Origin: Leptolinea sp.
GTDB taxonomy: Bacteria; Chloroflexota; Anaerolineae; Anaerolineales; Anaerolineaceae
Reading direction: 5' to 3'
DNA length: 62,712 bases
NCBI GenBank assembly: GCA_012798535.1
Contig: JAAZMZ010000036.1
Location: 1-62,712, forward strand
In this document: piece by piece, positions 60,161-62,712 of the stretch
Layout of the letters: each line of letters begins with the position of its first letter
How positions within the stretch are numbered: position 1 is the stretch's first letter
Position numbers and translations under genes: made by a program
The notes under the pieces: model-generated
Told to the model about the DNA's origin: nothing
What the model saw: the letters and a program-made list of their open reading frames with translations, nothing else
Databases searched by the model: none

Positions 60161-61662
60161 GCAGCAACTTCCGGTTCCCGCCAGCGCCGCCCGTTGGTAT
60201 GGATGAACTCATCCGCTCCCGGCGGGCCCCAGGTACCGGCTTCATATACCGGCAGGTTCTTGACCGGATTGTTCTTCCATCCTTTCAGGATGGAACTCGT
60301 GAACATCCAGGCGGCTGTTACTTCATCTGAACGGGTGAAGAGCGTCGCGTCGCCAGCCAGACTATCCTGCAGCAATCTGACATACGCCTCGGGAGGATTT
60401 CCCCCAAAGGCTTTCCGGTAGTTGAATTCCATTCTGGCCGGGGCGATCTGGTTGACCGGACCCGGCAGTTTCGCGCCGAAAGTTAGTGTGATTCCTTCAT
60501 CAGGTTGAAGGTTCAACACCAGCACATTGGGAGCATCACCGGCCATGTTTTGCCAGTTGAACAGCGGCAGGGGTACCTGTTTGAATTGGATCGCAATTTC
60601 TGTCAGGAAAGACGGCAATCGCTTTCCCGAACGCACATAGAACGGTACTCCTGCCCAGCGCCAGTTATCCACGTACAACCGGGCTGCCAAATATGTTTCC
60701 GTTGTCGAACCAGAAGAGACACCACTTTCATCCTTGTACCCCGGAACGCGCTGGCCGTCTATCAAACCGGATGCGTATTGCGCGCGATATGTGTTCGATA
60801 AGACATCTGCATCTTTCATCGGCCGTAATGAACGCAAAATCTTGACCTTCTCATCGCGCACACTCTTATCATTGAAGGCTACCGGCGCTTCCATGGCTGT
60901 CAGACTGAGCAGTTGTAACAGGTGGTTCTGAAAGATATCCCGGATCACCCCGGCTGATTCGTAATATCCCGTGCGCGTACCCACCCCGTTCTTTTCGGCC
61001 ACGGTGATTTGCACGTGATCTACATAATGATTGTTCCATAGCGGCTCAAATATACCGTTCGCGAAACGGAATACCAGAATATTCTGGACCGTCTCTTTCC
61101 CCAGATAATGATCTATGCGAAATACCTGGTTTTCCTGAAATACCCGATGCACGGCTTCATCCAGCCGTTCTGCGGATTCGAGATCCCGCCCGTATGGCTT
61201 CTCGATGACAATCCGCACCCACCCTTTTTTCATCTCCATCAGACTGCTCCGACCAATCTGGTCGATGATCACTTCATACTCATCCGGTGGTGTGGCCAGG
61301 TAGTACATCACATTACAGATCTGCCGCTCCCTGATTAACCGTGCCAGTTCTTCATAGCCATCGGACCGGTTGAAATCGGAGGATATATACACCGCGTTGG
61401 CTAAAATCCGGTTGACAAATTTCGCGTCAACAGGTTTTTCGCGGGCGAACTGGTTGATTCCTTCGGTCAGATTCTGGATTAGAACCTCATTCGTCCAATC
61501 CCGGCGGGCGAATCCCACCACCTGAAATTGGTCAGGCAGCCGGTTTGTAGCCGCTAGTTCATAAATCGCCGGCATCAATTTGCGGCGGGTCAGATCACCG
61601 GTTGCGCCAAAGATCACGAAAGCGGTCGAACCTGTTTCTTGACAACTAAACTCCTCAAACAT
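60157..61662 (-). CDS. zwf: Glucose-6-phosphate 1-dehydrogenase
   Basis: The 501-residue enzyme oxidises glucose-6-phosphate to 6-phosphogluconolactone and makes NADPH at the head of the pentose phosphate pathway. Motifs are the nucleotide site [22 protein letters not shown], the catalytic [13 protein letters not shown], and [11 protein letters not shown]. The length is standard. It stands alone, with no gnd or pgl in the window. The upstream gap 61663-61808 is AT-rich and holds the divergent promoters of zwf and the next gene; none could be fixed. Confidence 0.96.
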   Translation of the reverse strand: MFEEFSCQETGSTAFVIFGATGDLTRRKLMPAIYELAATNRLPDQFQVVGFARRDWTNEVLIQNLTEGINQFAREKPVDAKFVNRILANAVYISSDFNRSDGYEELARLIRERQICNVMYYLATPPDEYEVIIDQIGRSSLMEMKKGWVRIVIEKPYGRDLESAERLDEAVHRVFQENQVFRIDHYLGKETVQNILVFRFANGIFEPLWNNHYVDHVQITVAEKNGVGTRTGYYESAGVIRDIFQNHLLQLLSLTAMEAPVAFNDKSVRDEKVKILRSLRPMKDADVLSNTYRAQYASGLIDGQRVPGYKDESGVSSGSTTETYLAARLYVDNWRWAGVPFYVRSGKRLPSFLTEIAIQFKQVPLPLFNWQNMAGDAPNVLVLNLQPDEGITLTFGAKLPGPVNQIAPARMEFNYRKAFGGNPPEAYVRLLQDSLAGDATLFTRSDEVTAAWMFTSSILKGWKNNPVKNLPVYEAGTWGPPGADEFIHTNGRRWREPEVAA

Positions 61663-61808
61663 AAAAATCCCTCAATTCGTCTTTCATCTCAAAATTTTCC
61701 GGATTCAATGATCATAGCTCTTTTATTATGATGCTTTAAATACTCAGTAGTTTTATTCTAGATGATTATATAATCTTCATAATTCGATTTTATAGATAGG
61801 ACCTGATC

Positions 61809-62712
61809 ATGAGCCAAATGTATAACCTGCTAACAGATGTCGACGGTATAAAGGTTGGTCACGCCCAGAACCTGGACGCGCTGACCGGTTGCACTGTCGT
61901 CCTTATTGAAAAAGGAGCCGTGGGCGGTGTGGATCAACGCGGTGGTGCTCCAGGGACCCGCGAGACCGATCTGCTGCGCCCCATGCACATGGTGGATAAA
62001 GTACATGGGATACTCCTGACGGGCGGTTCCGCTTTTGGACTGGATGCGGCGACCGGCGTGATGAAGTATCTGGAAGAACACGGTATCGGTTTTAATTCCG
62101 GAACGGTGAAAATCCCTATCGTGCCCGCCGCCGTTCTTTTTGATCTGGCGATTGGCGATCCATCCGTCCGTCCGGACGCGGTGATGGGTTATCAGGCCTG
62201 CCAGAATGCCGCCTCCGGTTCATTCAAACTGGGGAACGTCGGCGCAGGAACGGGGGCGACAGTCGGCAAAATTTTGGGTATGAAACAGGCCATGAAATCC
62301 GGGATCGGATCGGCCAGTCTTGAAATTGGAGGCGGAGTGATCGTTGCCGCTCTGGTGGCAGTGAATGCTTTTGGCGATGTTGTAGATCCGGCCAACCGGC
62401 AAATATTGGCAGGTACCCGCCCCATGCAGGCTGGGCCCTTCACCATTGGCGGAAAGAATCAGTTTGCCGATACGCTGGAAATCATGAAGAGTCTGCCCGG
62501 ACGCGCCATTATGAGTTTCGCTTCAGCTGCTTCCAATACCGTGATCGGTGTGATCGCCACCAACGCTGATTTGAACAAAGAGGAAGCCAACAAGCTGGCG
62601 CAGATGAGTCACAACGGTCTGGCATTGTCCATCCGCCCCGCGCATACCATGTTTGACGGTGATACGATTTTCGCCCTGGCCACTGGCAGACATAGAGCGG
62701 ATATTAACATCG
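61809..62712 (+). CDS. P1-family (DmpA-like, S58) peptidase, 3' end cut by window edge
   Basis: About 300 residues are visible and the frame is open to the right edge. Motifs are VDGIKVGHAQNLDALTGCTVV, LLTGGSAFGLDAATGVMKYLEE, VGAGTGATVGK and GGVIVAALVAVNAFGDVVDP, which identify the family of self-cleaving N-terminal-nucleophile aminopeptidases (DmpA, BapA and relatives). The start ATG at 61809 has a possible weak ribosome site (GGACCTG). Whether it cleaves D-amino acid, beta-peptide or L-peptide substrates cannot be read here. Confidence 0.9.
   Translation, partial: MSQMYNLLTDVDGIKVGHAQNLDALTGCTVVLIEKGAVGGVDQRGGAPGTRETDLLRPMHMVDKVHGILLTGGSAFGLDAATGVMKYLEEHGIGFNSGTVKIPIVPAAVLFDLAIGDPSVRPDAVMGYQACQNAASGSFKLGNVGAGTGATVGKILGMKQAMKSGIGSASLEIGGGVIVAALVAVNAFGDVVDPANRQILAGTRPMQAGPFTIGGKNQFADTLEIMKSLPGRAIMSFASAASNTVIGVIATNADLNKEEANKLAQMSHNGLALSIRPAHTMFDGDTIFALATGRHRADINI

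Noticed and set aside
1..62712. CRISPR array, insertion sequence or prophage
   Set aside because: No regularly spaced repeats, transposase, integrase or phage structural genes were recognised by eye on either strand.

Overview
The window looks like a chromosome segment from a member of the Chloroflexota, most likely class Anaerolineae. This is inferred from gene content; no rRNA is present. Pointers are lipoproteins with Thr/Pro-rich linkers, an NBR1-type Ig-domain lipoprotein, tandem membrane-anchored TPR proteins, a very large thioester alpha-2-macroglobulin, a lone Flp-type pilin, a HrcA/CIRCE-controlled groESL operon and an infC-rpmI-rplT operon. Base composition is near 50 % GC. No insertion sequence, prophage, CRISPR array or integrase was seen. 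No gene-free gap exceeds about 300 bases.

Layout. 1-1254: 3' end of a chemoreceptor gene, tRNA-Ser(GGA) on the minus strand and tRNA-Val(GAC), punctuated by hairpin terminators. 1347-8668: a 2030-residue alpha-2-macroglobulin lipoprotein, a small jelly-roll-like lipoprotein, and a 48-residue Flp pilin facing it across a shared terminator. 8841-13586 (minus): a sugar PTS locus with EIIA, EIIB and EIIC of the galactitol family, an unrecognised 133-residue membrane protein, HPr, a cupin and an MtnA/eIF2B-like sugar-phosphate isomerase. 13766-15100: infC (apparent AUC start), rpmI, rplT. 15181-16856: macro-domain protein, SpoU-type RNA methyltransferase, YciI protein. 16859-23325 (minus): membrane-anchored carboxypeptidase-regulatory-like protein, parvulin lipoprotein, groEL, groES and two paralogous TPR proteins.

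23386-30520: trmD, then a BMP-type nucleoside ABC transporter (binding protein, two permeases, duplicated ATPase) and an NBR1-domain lipoprotein. 30768-37041: tRNA-Arg(TCT) and a stress-flavoured run tpx, hsp20, lon, receiver-only response regulator, PHP-AlbA fusion protein and GNAT acetyltransferase. 37089-46923 (minus): a tightly overlapping six-gene operon with two alternating pairs of large polytopic membrane proteins (pattern B-A-B-A in transcription order) followed by a MoxR ATPase and a DUF58 protein. 46995-47696: coiled-coil zinc-ribbon protein.

47749-56934 (minus) is one almost gap-free run of eleven genes: MFS transporter, smpB, phytol/dolichol-kinase-like protein, histidine ammonia-lyase-like MIO enzyme, Tat-exported L,D-transpeptidase, CcdA, TlpA-like thioredoxin, thioredoxin-DUF2085 fusion, pgeF/yfiH, yggS and yggT. 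57049-58847: patatin-like phospholipase, small membrane protein and carboxylesterase, overlapping end to start. The right end holds an SH3-domain membrane protein, a double zinc-ribbon protein, zwf, and the start of a P1-family (DmpA-like) peptidase gene cut by the window edge.

The most distinctive items are the PTS locus with its divergent isomerase and unknown membrane protein, the non-canonical infC start, the perfect palindrome in front of hsp20, the PHP-AlbA protein in the lon cluster, the duplicated membrane-protein pair, and the Ser-Ser-Gly MIO triad of the ammonia-lyase.
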